Origin: Paracoccaceae bacterium
Lineage (GTDB): Bacteria > Pseudomonadota > Alphaproteobacteria > Rhodobacterales > Rhodobacteraceae
DNA length: 64,000 nt
Reading direction: 5' to 3'
NCBI GenBank assembly: GCA_020637675.1
Contig: JACKKD010000002.1
Span: 310,001-374,000, forward strand
Under the pieces are notes generated by a model. It was given only the letters and a program-made list of their open reading frames with translations. It was not told the DNA's origin and did no database searches. Both the position numbers and the translations under genes were made by a program. Position 1 is the first letter of the stretch; every line of letters starts with the position of its first letter. Shown piece after piece: positions 54,464-62,909 of this stretch.

Positions 54464-55458
54464 CCACGGCGGAGCTTGTCTGTCCGGCCGGTACGCCGGC
54501 CGCGCTCAGGACCGCCGTCGATGCCGGCGCCGACGCGGTCTATTGCGGCTTTCAGAACGCCACCAATGCGCGGAACTTCCCGGGGCTGAACTTCACCCCC
54601 GACGAGATGGCCGAAGGCGTCGCCTATGCCCATGCGCGGGGTGCCAAGGTGCTTCTGGCACTCAACACCTTCCCGCCTGCAGGGAAATTCCCGCTCTGGC
54701 AGGAGGCCGCTGACCTCGGCGCGCGGTACGGCGTCGATGCGATGATCGTCGCCGACATGGGTGTCGCGGAGTGGGTGCGCCGCAGCCATCCCGGCCAGCG
54801 CCTGCACCTGTCGGTGCAGGCCGCCGCGTCGAGCCCGGAGGCGATCCGCTACTATGTCGAGGCGTTCGACATCAGGCGTGTCGTCCTGCCGCGCATCCTG
54901 ACGGTGCCGGAGATCCGTGCGCTTGCGGCCGAGATTCCCTGCGAGATCGAGACCTTCATCTTCGGCAACCATGGCCTGATGGTCGAGGGGCGCTGCTCGC
55001 TCACGAACTACGCGACGGGGCTCTCGACGAACATGGACGGAGTCTGCTCGCCCGCCAACGACGTCGAATACCGCCGCGAGGCCGACGGGTCGATGACGAC
55101 AAGGCTTGGCGCCTTCACGATCGACCGCTTCGCCCCGGAGGAAACCGCCGGCTACCCGACGATCTGCAAGGGCCGCTATCGCGCGCCGTGCCGGCCGGAG
55201 GGATATTATGCCTTCGAGGAGCCGATCAGCCTCAACCTGTCGCAGCTTCTGCCAGATCTCATGGCCGCCGGCGTCCATGCCTTCAAGATCGAGGGCCGCC
55301 AGCGGTCGCGCGCCTACGTGCGCCAGGTGGTCTCGGCCTTCCGCGCCGCGGTGGACGCGATCCGCGCGGGGCGGCCGCCGGAACTGGCGAACCTTCTTGC
55401 CCTGACCGAGGGGCAGAAGGAAACGCAAGGCGCCTTCAAGACCAAGACATGGCGGTGA
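54460..55458 (+). CDS. ubiU: Oxygen-independent ubiquinone hydroxylation protein UbiU
   Basis: A 332-residue U32-peptidase-family protein that with UbiV hydroxylates ubiquinone precursors without oxygen, using a 4Fe-4S cluster. It starts ELVCPAGTPAALRTAVDAGADAVYCG, the family hallmark. Candidate cluster cysteines are C179 (VEGRCSL), C196 (DGVCSPA), C236 (TICKGRY) and C244 (APCRPEG). The position matching the first E. coli ligand (C-x6-C before C179) is glycine 172 here, so ligand C244 may substitute. It overlaps ubiT by 4 bp and ubiV by 10 bp. Confidence 0.9.
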   Translation: MTTAELVCPAGTPAALRTAVDAGADAVYCGFQNATNARNFPGLNFTPDEMAEGVAYAHARGAKVLLALNTFPPAGKFPLWQEAADLGARYGVDAMIVADMGVAEWVRRSHPGQRLHLSVQAAASSPEAIRYYVEAFDIRRVVLPRILTVPEIRALAAEIPCEIETFIFGNHGLMVEGRCSLTNYATGLSTNMDGVCSPANDVEYRREADGSMTTRLGAFTIDRFAPEETAGYPTICKGRYRAPCRPEGYYAFEEPISLNLSQLLPDLMAAGVHAFKIEGRQRSRAYVRQVVSAFRAAVDAIRAGRPPELANLLALTEGQKETQGAFKTKTWR

Positions 55459-56372
55459 AGATGGAACTTACACTCGGCCCGATCCCGTTCCACTGGTCGG
55501 CGGAGGCGCGGCGGGACTTCTATGCGCGGATCGCCGACGAGGCGCCTGTCGACACCGTCTATCTCGGCGAGGTCATCTGCTCCAAGCGCGCGCCCTTCTT
55601 CGAAGCCGACCTGCCCGATATCGCGGACAGGCTGGAAGAGGCGGGCAAGCGCGTCGTCTTTTCCTCGCTTGCCGAGATCATGCTGAAGCGCGAACGGAAG
55701 GCGACCGAGGGGCTCTGCCAGGGCGAGGACGGGCGCGAGGTCGAGGCCAACAACGCCGCGGCACTTCTGCATCTGATGGGCAAGCCGCATCGGGTCGGGC
55801 CCTACATGAACGTCTACAACGAAGAGACGATGGCCTTCCTCGCCGCGCGCGGGGCCACCCATTTCGCGCTGCCCGCGGAACTGCCGCGAGCGGCGGTCGC
55901 GGTGCTGTGCGACCGGGCGCGGACCCTGGGCGCGGGCGTTGAGGTGCAGGTCTTCGGCCGCGCCTCGCTGGCGCTCTCGGCGCGCTGCTACCACGCGCGG
56001 GCGCACGGCCGGACCAAGGACAACTGCCTTTTCGTCTGCGAGGAGGACCCCGACGGCATGCCGCTCGACACGCTCGACGGCAAGGGGTTCCTGACGGTGA
56101 ACGGCATCCAGACCATGTCGCGGAGCTATCTGAACCTGGCCGAGGCGGTGCCGGAGATGGCCGCCCTCGGCGTCACCGCGCTCAGGCTCGGGCCGCAACA
56201 GCAGGACATGGTGGCAATCGCCCGGATCTACCGCGACCTCGCCGACGGGCGCATCGGGCCCGACGAGGCGACGGCGCGGCTCGAGGCGCTGGGCATGGAG
56301 GTCGGCCTTTCCGACGGCTTCTGGTGGGGCGAGGCGGGCTACCGCAGGATCGCGCGCGCCGCCTCGGCGTGA
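55449..56372 (+). CDS. ubiV: Oxygen-independent ubiquinone hydroxylation protein UbiV
   Basis: A 307-residue U32-family partner of UbiU. The N-terminal LTLGPIPFHWSAEARRDFYARIADEAPVD is typical. All four cluster cysteines expected from E. coli UbiV are present: C44 (EVICSKR), C180 (SARCYHA), C193 (DNCLF) and C197 (VCEED). The ATG at 55449 overlaps ubiU by 10 bp; an ATG at 55461 is possible. It completes the ubiT-ubiU-ubiV operon. Confidence 0.91.
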   Translation: MAVKMELTLGPIPFHWSAEARRDFYARIADEAPVDTVYLGEVICSKRAPFFEADLPDIADRLEEAGKRVVFSSLAEIMLKRERKATEGLCQGEDGREVEANNAAALLHLMGKPHRVGPYMNVYNEETMAFLAARGATHFALPAELPRAAVAVLCDRARTLGAGVEVQVFGRASLALSARCYHARAHGRTKDNCLFVCEEDPDGMPLDTLDGKGFLTVNGIQTMSRSYLNLAEAVPEMAALGVTALRLGPQQQDMVAIARIYRDLADGRIGPDEATARLEALGMEVGLSDGFWWGEAGYRRIARAASA

Positions 56373-56434
56373 TGCCCCCTGCCATCGGCCCGCCGCCCGG
56401 CTATAGTCGGCACTGGAACCACGCGGGCGCGCCG

Positions 56435-57181
56435 ATGTCACTCGTCCTCTATTCTGCCCACTACGGTACGGCCGATCCCTTCAATGGCGGAGTCTTCGGC
56501 GGATTTCACTCCTGCCGGCGCGTGCTCTTCACCGACCGGGAGGACCTTCGCCTGCCCGGCGTCGATATCGTCCACGATCCGCTCGACGGCCTCGACCCCG
56601 CGCGTGCGTCGCGCCGGGCCAAGCTGCGCCCGCACCTCCATTTCCCGGATGCGGAATGGTCGATCTGGCTCGACAACAAGTCGCGGCTGCGCCGCGACCC
56701 GATGGACGTGCTCGCCGCCTGCCGGGCCGAGGCGGAGGCCGACTTCTACGCCTTCCGGCATTTCCGCCGCGACTGCGTCTACGACGAGTTGCAGACGGCC
56801 TGGGAGAACGGCCTCGACGACTACAGGATCCTGAAGGAGCGGGAGCGGACCTACCGCACGGAGGGGATGCCGGCGCACGCCGGACTGATCGAGGGGCATT
56901 TCCTCCTGCGCCGTCACAACGCCCCCGCGCTGGCGCGCTTCGGCGAACGTTGGTTCGAGCATGTCCTGCGCTTTTCCCGCCGCGACCAGATCTCATTCCC
57001 GTACCTCGCCTGGCGGCTCGGCCTCGGCTACCGCATGATCGAGACGCTCGACTGGAGGGAAACGGTCGAGTTCTCGGTCCACGACCGCAAGGGCCGCAAG
57101 CCGGACTTCCCGCGCCGCAACCTGCTCTACCAGGAGGCGCGGCGGGTCTATCACCGGCTGCGGGGCGCGCGGCGCCGCTGA
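56435..57181 (+). CDS. DUF616 glycosyltransferase-like protein
   Basis: A 248-residue protein of the DUF616 (TOD1/MUCI70-like) family, related to glycosyltransferases. It has the early LYSAHYGTADPFN, the DxD-like LDNKSRLRRDPMD, and FRHFRRDCVYDELQTAW. FLLRRHN and DQISFPYLAWRLG are also family features. No membrane segment is seen. The capsule export genes nearby suggest it acts on surface sugars, but it is separated from them by nrdR-ribD. The ATG at 56435 opens directly on the family N-terminus. Confidence 0.75.
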   Translation: MSLVLYSAHYGTADPFNGGVFGGFHSCRRVLFTDREDLRLPGVDIVHDPLDGLDPARASRRAKLRPHLHFPDAEWSIWLDNKSRLRRDPMDVLAACRAEAEADFYAFRHFRRDCVYDELQTAWENGLDDYRILKERERTYRTEGMPAHAGLIEGHFLLRRHNAPALARFGERWFEHVLRFSRRDQISFPYLAWRLGLGYRMIETLDWRETVEFSVHDRKGRKPDFPRRNLLYQEARRVYHRLRGARRR

Positions 57182-57349
57182 CCTCGGCGGAAAGCCGCGC
57201 ATCCTGCCGGGGCGGGGTGGCGGGATGCCGCGAAAATCCGCGCCCCGCGAGGGTCTTGCAGCGAAGGATCGGGTTTGCCCCTTGGCGCGCGGTCTGACCT
57301 GTCCGCGGCTCCGCCGAGGGTACGAGTCGGGTAGGGGTGCGGTCGGGTC

Positions 57350-58909
57350 ATGGATACGCAAGCCGTCGTGTCGGTTCGGTTGCTGCCACGGACGGATACG
57401 CGGGCCTGGCTGGTGATGGCGCTCTGCCTCGTGCCGGCCTTCACGGCACCGGTCCTGCCGCTGATCGACTTCTACGCCCACGCCTTCCGCTACGCGATCC
57501 TTGCCGACGCGGGACGCGACCCCTGGCTGGCCGAAAACTATCGGACCGCGTGGAGCTTGCTTCCCAATCTCGGCCTCGACCTTCTCGGTGCAGCGCTCTT
57601 CCGGGTCCTGCCCGCGCTGGTCGCGGCCCGGATCGTCGCGCTGGTCGCCATCGCCGCGCCTTTCGCCGGTGTGCTCGTGCTCGCGCGCTGCCTCCACGGG
57701 CGCGTGACCCCGCTGTCCGTCGTTCTCGCAGGCATCCTCGCCCACAGCTTCATCCTCGGCTGGGGTTTCGCGAATTTCCTTCTGGGGCTCGGCCTTGCGC
57801 TCGCTTCCCTGGGCGTCTGGATCGCGCTGGTCGGCGCGCCGGCCCGCCAACTTGCCTTCGCGGTCGCTGCCGGCGTAGCGATCTTCCTCACCCACGGATT
57901 CGTCTTTGCGCTCTGGGGTCTCAGCCTCGCGGCCGTCGAAGTGGCGCAGGCGGCCGATGGCGGCCGGCCCGGGCTGCGGAAGCTGCCCAGGCGCCTGTTC
58001 CGGCTTTCTGCCGTCGCGGCACTGCCCGTCCTTCTCTTCCTCGCAAGCGCGACCGCCGGGGGCGAGGGCGGCGTGACCGCGGCGGCGGGCAACCTCGCTG
58101 CACACCTGCGGGACGGCACCTTTGGCGAGCGGATTCTCGACGAGGTTCGGCTTCGGCTCGACGGGACGCTCCGTGTGGCCGAAAGCGGCTGGCCCGTCGC
58201 CGACCGGCTCTTCGGCCTCGCGCTCTGGGGGCTGCTCGGCTTCGGCCTGGCCACCGGCCGGCTCCGCCTCGACCGTCGACTCCGCTTCGTGGCTGTTCTC
58301 GCGGCCCTGCTCGCGGTCGCGGTGCCGCCGGGTCTTTTCGGCGTCGGCCACCTGCCGGAGCGGCTGCCTCTCGTCCTGCTCGCCGTGCTTGCGGGCGGAC
58401 TCGTTCCCTCGCTAGGGGGCGGTGTGGCGATTGCGCGGGCGCTTTCGGTGCTCCTGCCGCTCCATCTCCTGATGGTCACAGTCGTCTGGACCGGGGCGGG
58501 GGAGAGCTATCGCGGGTTCCTCAGGGCGACGGAGCACCTGCCCGGACGCCTGCTCGCGGCGCCTGCCTTCGCCGCCGAAAGCCAGGGCCGCGATGCGCAG
58601 CGCGCCTGCAAGCCGCTGTCGTTCCTCCTCGGTCTTGAACGGGGGATCGCTGTTCCGACCTTCGCCGATCCCACCCAGCAGCCCTTGCGCATCGCGGGTC
58701 CCCTCGCCGCTGCCATCGCCGCCTCGGATGCGCGCGAGGCGGCGTCCCCGGGGCTTGCCGGCACGGCGCAGGTGCGGGCGCTCTTTGCCTCGGGCTTCGA
58801 TCTCGTCGTCTTCTGCCATGCGCCGAAGGCGGCGGCGGAAGCGATCGCGGGTGCGGGGATCGTCGGAGAGGGGCGGGGCTGGGTGCTTTATCGCCGCGAC
58901 GCAAGATGA
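57350..58909 (+). CDS. Large polytopic membrane protein of unknown function
   Basis: A 519-residue protein with about ten hydrophobic segments in its first 390 residues (such as LVMALCLVPAFTAPVLPLI, IVALVAIAAPFAGVLVLA and FVAVLAALLAVAVPPGLF), then a soluble C-terminal part of about 120 residues with AAPFAAES and FDLVVFCHAP. The layout resembles GT-C-type glycosyltransferases or polysaccharide-related membrane proteins, but no catalytic DD/ED pair was recognised in the first loop beyond DFYAHAFR. The ATG at 57350 gives the hydrophobic start. It stands between a DUF616 gene and nrdR. Confidence 0.65.
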   Translation: MDTQAVVSVRLLPRTDTRAWLVMALCLVPAFTAPVLPLIDFYAHAFRYAILADAGRDPWLAENYRTAWSLLPNLGLDLLGAALFRVLPALVAARIVALVAIAAPFAGVLVLARCLHGRVTPLSVVLAGILAHSFILGWGFANFLLGLGLALASLGVWIALVGAPARQLAFAVAAGVAIFLTHGFVFALWGLSLAAVEVAQAADGGRPGLRKLPRRLFRLSAVAALPVLLFLASATAGGEGGVTAAAGNLAAHLRDGTFGERILDEVRLRLDGTLRVAESGWPVADRLFGLALWGLLGFGLATGRLRLDRRLRFVAVLAALLAVAVPPGLFGVGHLPERLPLVLLAVLAGGLVPSLGGGVAIARALSVLLPLHLLMVTVVWTGAGESYRGFLRATEHLPGRLLAAPAFAAESQGRDAQRACKPLSFLLGLERGIAVPTFADPTQQPLRIAGPLAAAIAASDAREAASPGLAGTAQVRALFASGFDLVVFCHAPKAAAEAIAGAGIVGEGRGWVLYRRDAR

Positions 58910-59241
58910 AGGCGGGGTGCCCGGCGCCGGCCGAAACCGGTCGCCGGGTCCCCTGGCCGCCTGTGGTGGCCAAAGACGTCCGCGACACCCCCCGCGCGAG
59001 GCGTTCCACTGGACGGTCCGTGACGGCGGCCGGCCGGCCGGGGTCTTTTTGGCGGTGCGCCCCGGGCCGGACCGGGTGGGAAACTGCCGCATCCGGCGTG
59101 CAACCATAAGGGGAGAATGTGACCTATTTTCCCCGCCTGTTCCCGCCGTTATCTGGTGGCGGCAAATGCCCCCTACCCAAATCCTAGAGGGCTGCCTATA
59201 GTGCCTGTGGATAACCGGAAATTCGGACCGAGGGGAAGGGA
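58910..59241. other. Intergenic region upstream of nrdR
   Basis: A 332-bp gap. The left part is GC-rich and shows nothing. The last 100 bp are AT-richer and hold a good -10-like TATAGT (59197-59202), 40 bp upstream of nrdR, with no clear -35 sequence. It probably contains the nrdR-ribD promoter. No riboswitch was recognised. Confidence 0.4.
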
Positions 59242-59709
59242 ATGCGCTGCCCGTTTTGCGGAAATGTCGATACGCAGGTGAAGGATAGCCGACCCGCCGA
59301 GGATCATGTAGCGATCCGGCGGCGAAGGTTCTGCCCGGCCTGCGGCGGGCGGTTCACGACCTACGAGCGGGTCCAGCTGCGCGATCTCGTGGTGATCAAG
59401 TCCTCCGGCAAGCGCGAGGACTTCGACCGCGACAAGCTCGAACGCTCGATCCGCATCGCCATGCAGAAGCGACCGATCGACCCCGAGCGCATCGACCAGA
59501 TGATCTCCGGGATCGTCCGCAGGCTCGAATCTCTGGGCGAGACCGACATCCCGTCGAAGACCATCGGCGAGATCGTGATGGAGAGCCTCGCCCGGATCGA
59601 CACCGTAGCCTATGTCCGCTTCGCAAGCGTCTACAAGAACTTCCAGGCGGCCGACGACTTCGACAAGTTCGTCTCGGAACTGCGCCCCACGGGCGCACCG
59701 GAAGAGTGA
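59242..59709 (+). CDS. nrdR: Ribonucleotide reductase repressor NrdR
   Basis: A 155-residue regulator that represses ribonucleotide reductase genes according to ATP/dATP. The zinc ribbon is complete: CPFCGN near the start and [13 protein letters not shown]. The ATP-cone domain follows ([28 protein letters not shown]). Gene order nrdR-ribD is conserved in many bacteria. The stop overlaps the ribD GTG start by 4 bp. Confidence 0.96.
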   Translation: MRCPFCGNVDTQVKDSRPAEDHVAIRRRRFCPACGGRFTTYERVQLRDLVVIKSSGKREDFDRDKLERSIRIAMQKRPIDPERIDQMISGIVRRLESLGETDIPSKTIGEIVMESLARIDTVAYVRFASVYKNFQAADDFDKFVSELRPTGAPEE

Positions 59710-60803
59710 CGGCCGAAGACGACCGCCGCCAGATGGCCCACGCCCTCGGTCTTGCCCGGCGCGGGCTCGGCCGGGTCTGGCCGAATCCGGCGGTGGGCTG
59801 CGTGATCGTCGCGGGCGGCCGCGTCGTCGGCCGTGGCACCACAGGGCCGGGCGGCCGCCCCCATGCGGAGACGGTGGCCCTGGCGATGGCGGGCGCCGCA
59901 GCGCAGGGCGCCACCGCCTACGTGACGCTGGAGCCCTGCGCCCATCACGGGCAGACGCCGCCCTGCGCCGACGCCCTTGTCGCTGCCGGCGTCGCGCGTG
60001 TCGTGACCGCGACCGCGGATCCCGATCCGCGCGTCTCGGGGCGCGGCCATGCGATCCTGCGCGCCGCCGGGATCGAGGTCGCCGAGGGCGTGATGGCGGC
60101 CGAGGCGCAGGCGTTGCAGAAGGGCTTCCTCAGCCGCGTCCTCAAGGGCCGGCCGATGGTCACGCTGAAGCTGGCGCAAAGCCTCGATGGCCGGATCGCC
60201 ACCGCCGCGGGCGAAAGCCGCTGGATCACCGGGCCCGCGGCGCGGACGCGTGTGCATGCGATGCGCGCGGCCCACGACGCGGTGATGGTCGGCGCCGGCA
60301 CCGCGCGCGCCGACGATCCCATGCTGACCGTGCGCGGCCTCGGCGTTGCCCACCAGCCGGTGCGCGTCGTCGCCGCGCGCAGCCTCGACCTCGACGTCGG
60401 GGGCGCACTGGGGCGGAGCGCGCGCGAGGTCCCGCTCTGGCTCGTCCACGGGCCCTCGGCCCCGGCGCCGGACCGGGCGGAATGGGCGCGCGCCGGGGCG
60501 CGGCTCTTCAAGGTGACGGAGAAGGGCAGCCGGCTCGACCCCCGCGCCATCCTCGTCGCGCTGGGCGAGGCGGGGCTGACCCGTGTCCTCGTCGAGGGCG
60601 GCGGCCAGTTCTCGGCCTCGCTTCTGCGCGCCGGAGTGGTGGACGAGATCGCGCTCTTCACCGCCGGCCTCGCGCTCGGCGGCGACGGCTGGCCGGCGCT
60701 GGGCCCGCTCGGGCTCGATGAGCTCTCGGCCGCGCCGCGGTTCCGGCTGACCCGCGTCGACCGGATCGGCGGCGATACGCTGAGCCTCTGGGTGCGCGAC
60801 TGA
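59706..60803 (+). CDS. ribD: Bifunctional riboflavin deaminase/reductase RibD
   Basis: A 365-residue enzyme with an N-terminal deaminase and a C-terminal reductase that carry out steps 2 and 3 of riboflavin synthesis. The zinc site is visible as H53-A-E55 and C78/C87 in [11 protein letters not shown]. The reductase half starts near [17 protein letters not shown] and includes [15 protein letters not shown]. The GTG start at 59706 overlaps the nrdR stop by 4 bp. The next riboflavin genes are not adjacent; a capsule gene runs in from the other side. Confidence 0.95.
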   Translation: MTAEDDRRQMAHALGLARRGLGRVWPNPAVGCVIVAGGRVVGRGTTGPGGRPHAETVALAMAGAAAQGATAYVTLEPCAHHGQTPPCADALVAAGVARVVTATADPDPRVSGRGHAILRAAGIEVAEGVMAAEAQALQKGFLSRVLKGRPMVTLKLAQSLDGRIATAAGESRWITGPAARTRVHAMRAAHDAVMVGAGTARADDPMLTVRGLGVAHQPVRVVAARSLDLDVGGALGRSAREVPLWLVHGPSAPAPDRAEWARAGARLFKVTEKGSRLDPRAILVALGEAGLTRVLVEGGGQFSASLLRAGVVDEIALFTAGLALGGDGWPALGPLGLDELSAAPRFRLTRVDRIGGDTLSLWVRD

Positions 60804-60854
60804 GCGGTCGCATCCGCAGCGCGGCGCAAGTACCCCCGCCGAACGCGCCTGTCG

Positions 60855-62909
60855 CTACCGCCAGAGCCACGGGTGGCTGGCGAAAACCCCCTGGAGCTTC
60901 GCCAGAAGCCGATTGACGCGGCCGGCCGCAGGCAGGTCGTGACGCGCCAGCCGCTCCACGACGACCTCCGGCGGGCAGGGCAGGCCCGTCACCGGGTCGA
61001 GGTAGCGCGGATAGGCGATGAGCGCGGCATGGACGAAGGCCGCGAGCGTCGGCCGCGCCCGGCGGCGGGGCGGCTCGGGGAAGAGATCGCGCGTGAGTCC
61101 CCATCCGGCGTAGAAGGGCATCCCGAGGCAGGTCACGGGCCTGCCCCGCATCAGCGCCTCGAAACCGAGGGTCGAGGTGATCGTCCAGACCTCGTCGACA
61201 TGCTCGATCAGCGTCGCGGGGCTGACGCGGCGGACGATGGCGTCGGAAAGCCGCTCGGCCGCCTTCAGCGGCGCTGCGCCCGGCCTGAGCCCCGCCTCCA
61301 CGTCGGGATGGGGCTTGTAGATCACCACGGCGTCGGGGTTCTCGGCCCGAACCCGCTCGAGGAGCGCGAGATTCGTGTGTTCCCGCCCCGCGCCGAGGCG
61401 GATCGACGCGTCGTCCTCCACCTGTCCCGGCACGAGGATGCGACGCCCCTGCGGAAGCTCGGGCAGCGCCTCGGCCTCGAGGTTGTATTTCGTAAGCCCC
61501 GCCCGGACGATCCGCGCCATCAGCCGCTCCGCCCGCCCCTCGCCGCCGGGCGGCGGGCCGGCTGTGACCAGCCGCTCCAGTTGGCTCTCGCCGGCAGGGT
61601 CGTAGTAGATGCCGACGGGATCGGCGACGAGCGAAAGGGGCGGGACAAGCTCGGCCCCGAGGCCGCGCGAGCGGAGGAACCCGTCCTCGACCCGGGCCAG
61701 CGGGATGTCCCCCGCGAAGGTGGCGAGCGGCCCCGCTTCCGCCGCGCCCCAGAGGAGGAGCCCGCGCCCCTCGGTCCGCGCCCTGGCCACCGCACGTCCG
61801 GGGTCTTCCTCGAACACGAGCGGGCGTTCCCGCCCGAAGACTTTCTGCAAGTGTGGCCGCTTCCAGAGCCGCATCCCCACCGCGACATGGCCTCGCCGGT
61901 CCTCGCGGAAGGCCCGCACCTCGGCCTCGAGCTGGTCCACGGCCTCCTCGAAGGAACAGAGCCGGTCGCGGCAGGCATCGTACCAGGTGGGCGCGAGGAT
62001 CATCGCGGCGGCGAAGAGCTGGGCCCGGGTCAGCCGGCGTTCACGCCGGGCCACCGGGTTCTCGTCGGCGGTCAGGCCCCAGCCCGCGTAGAACGGCTGG
62101 CCGAAGACGCGGGGGCGATGGCCGGCGAGGATCGCCTCGAACCCCAACTGGGAGGAGACGGTATAGACCCCGACGGCCCCTTCCATCAGCCGCCAGGGCG
62201 AGACGGGCGCATCAAGCAGCGTGATCCGGCCGTGCGCATGGCCCTCGTTGTAGTGCCCCGGCCGCTTGCCGGCAGCGGTCTCGGGATGGGACTTGATGAC
62301 GACGCGGGCACCCGGGTGTTCCTCCTGCGCGAAGACCAGCATCTCGCGGAAGGTGGAGGCGGAGGCGCCGCCCCATTCGATCGAGGCATCGCCCTGGGTC
62401 TGGTCGATCACCAGCACATAGCCCGGCGCCGGCACTGGCAGGGCCGGGTCGAAGGCGTTGTATTTCGACAGGTGCGCGGCGCGCAACCGCTCGATCCCGT
62501 CGCGGGCGCGGGCAAGGACCGCGCCGTCGTCCAGAGGGGCGGTGGCCAGGATGCGTTCCAGCCGCGAGGGGTGGGAGGAGTCGAAATGCACGCCGAGATC
62601 GTCGATCAGAAGGCCGAGCGGCGGACCGCCGCCATCGCGGCCCGGCCGGACAGAACGGAGGAAGGCGTCCTCCACCCGCACCACGGGCGTCTCCGTCCAT
62701 TCCGAGACGGCCTCGCCACGGGGTGCGGTGGGGCTCCGGCCCCAGACACCGACGCGGTCCGCGGCGCCCGCAGGCTTGCCGAGCCGGAGGTCGTAGCCGG
62801 CAAGGGTGAGGATGCGACGGATGCGCGGTTCGGTCAGGAAGCCGCCGGAGAACACGAACAGCCGCCGGGAAGCCTCGGCCGCGGCGGCATCGGCGGCGCC
62901 CGCGGGCAT
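60855..62909 (-). CDS. kpsC: Capsule polysaccharide export/beta-Kdo transferase KpsC
   Basis: A 684-residue protein with two repeats of the capsule-synthesis domain, as in KpsC, which builds the poly-Kdo linker on phosphatidylglycerol for group-2-type capsules. Each half carries matching signatures: VEDAFLRS and VEDGFLRSRGLG; LSKYNAFDP and LTKYNLEAE; and PFYAGWGLT at the end of each glycosyltransferase domain. The ATG at 62909 shares one base with the upstream gene's stop (TGATG). It is the last gene of a minus-strand capsule operon that enters from beyond the window. Confidence 0.9.
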   Translation of the reverse strand: MPAGAADAAAAEASRRLFVFSGGFLTEPRIRRILTLAGYDLRLGKPAGAADRVGVWGRSPTAPRGEAVSEWTETPVVRVEDAFLRSVRPGRDGGGPPLGLLIDDLGVHFDSSHPSRLERILATAPLDDGAVLARARDGIERLRAAHLSKYNAFDPALPVPAPGYVLVIDQTQGDASIEWGGASASTFREMLVFAQEEHPGARVVIKSHPETAAGKRPGHYNEGHAHGRITLLDAPVSPWRLMEGAVGVYTVSSQLGFEAILAGHRPRVFGQPFYAGWGLTADENPVARRERRLTRAQLFAAAMILAPTWYDACRDRLCSFEEAVDQLEAEVRAFREDRRGHVAVGMRLWKRPHLQKVFGRERPLVFEEDPGRAVARARTEGRGLLLWGAAEAGPLATFAGDIPLARVEDGFLRSRGLGAELVPPLSLVADPVGIYYDPAGESQLERLVTAGPPPGGEGRAERLMARIVRAGLTKYNLEAEALPELPQGRRILVPGQVEDDASIRLGAGREHTNLALLERVRAENPDAVVIYKPHPDVEAGLRPGAAPLKAAERLSDAIVRRVSPATLIEHVDEVWTITSTLGFEALMRGRPVTCLGMPFYAGWGLTRDLFPEPPRRRARPTLAAFVHAALIAYPRYLDPVTGLPCPPEVVVERLARHDLPAAGRVNRLLAKLQGVFASHPWLWR

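Noticed and set aside
53905..55428. Long open frame antisense to ubiT and ubiU
   Set aside because: Shadow frame; the plus-strand genes are clearly ubiT/ubiU.
59242..59709. Possible FMN riboswitch controlling ribD
   Set aside because: ribD starts inside the nrdR stop codon, and no FMN-riboswitch pattern was recognised in the upstream region.
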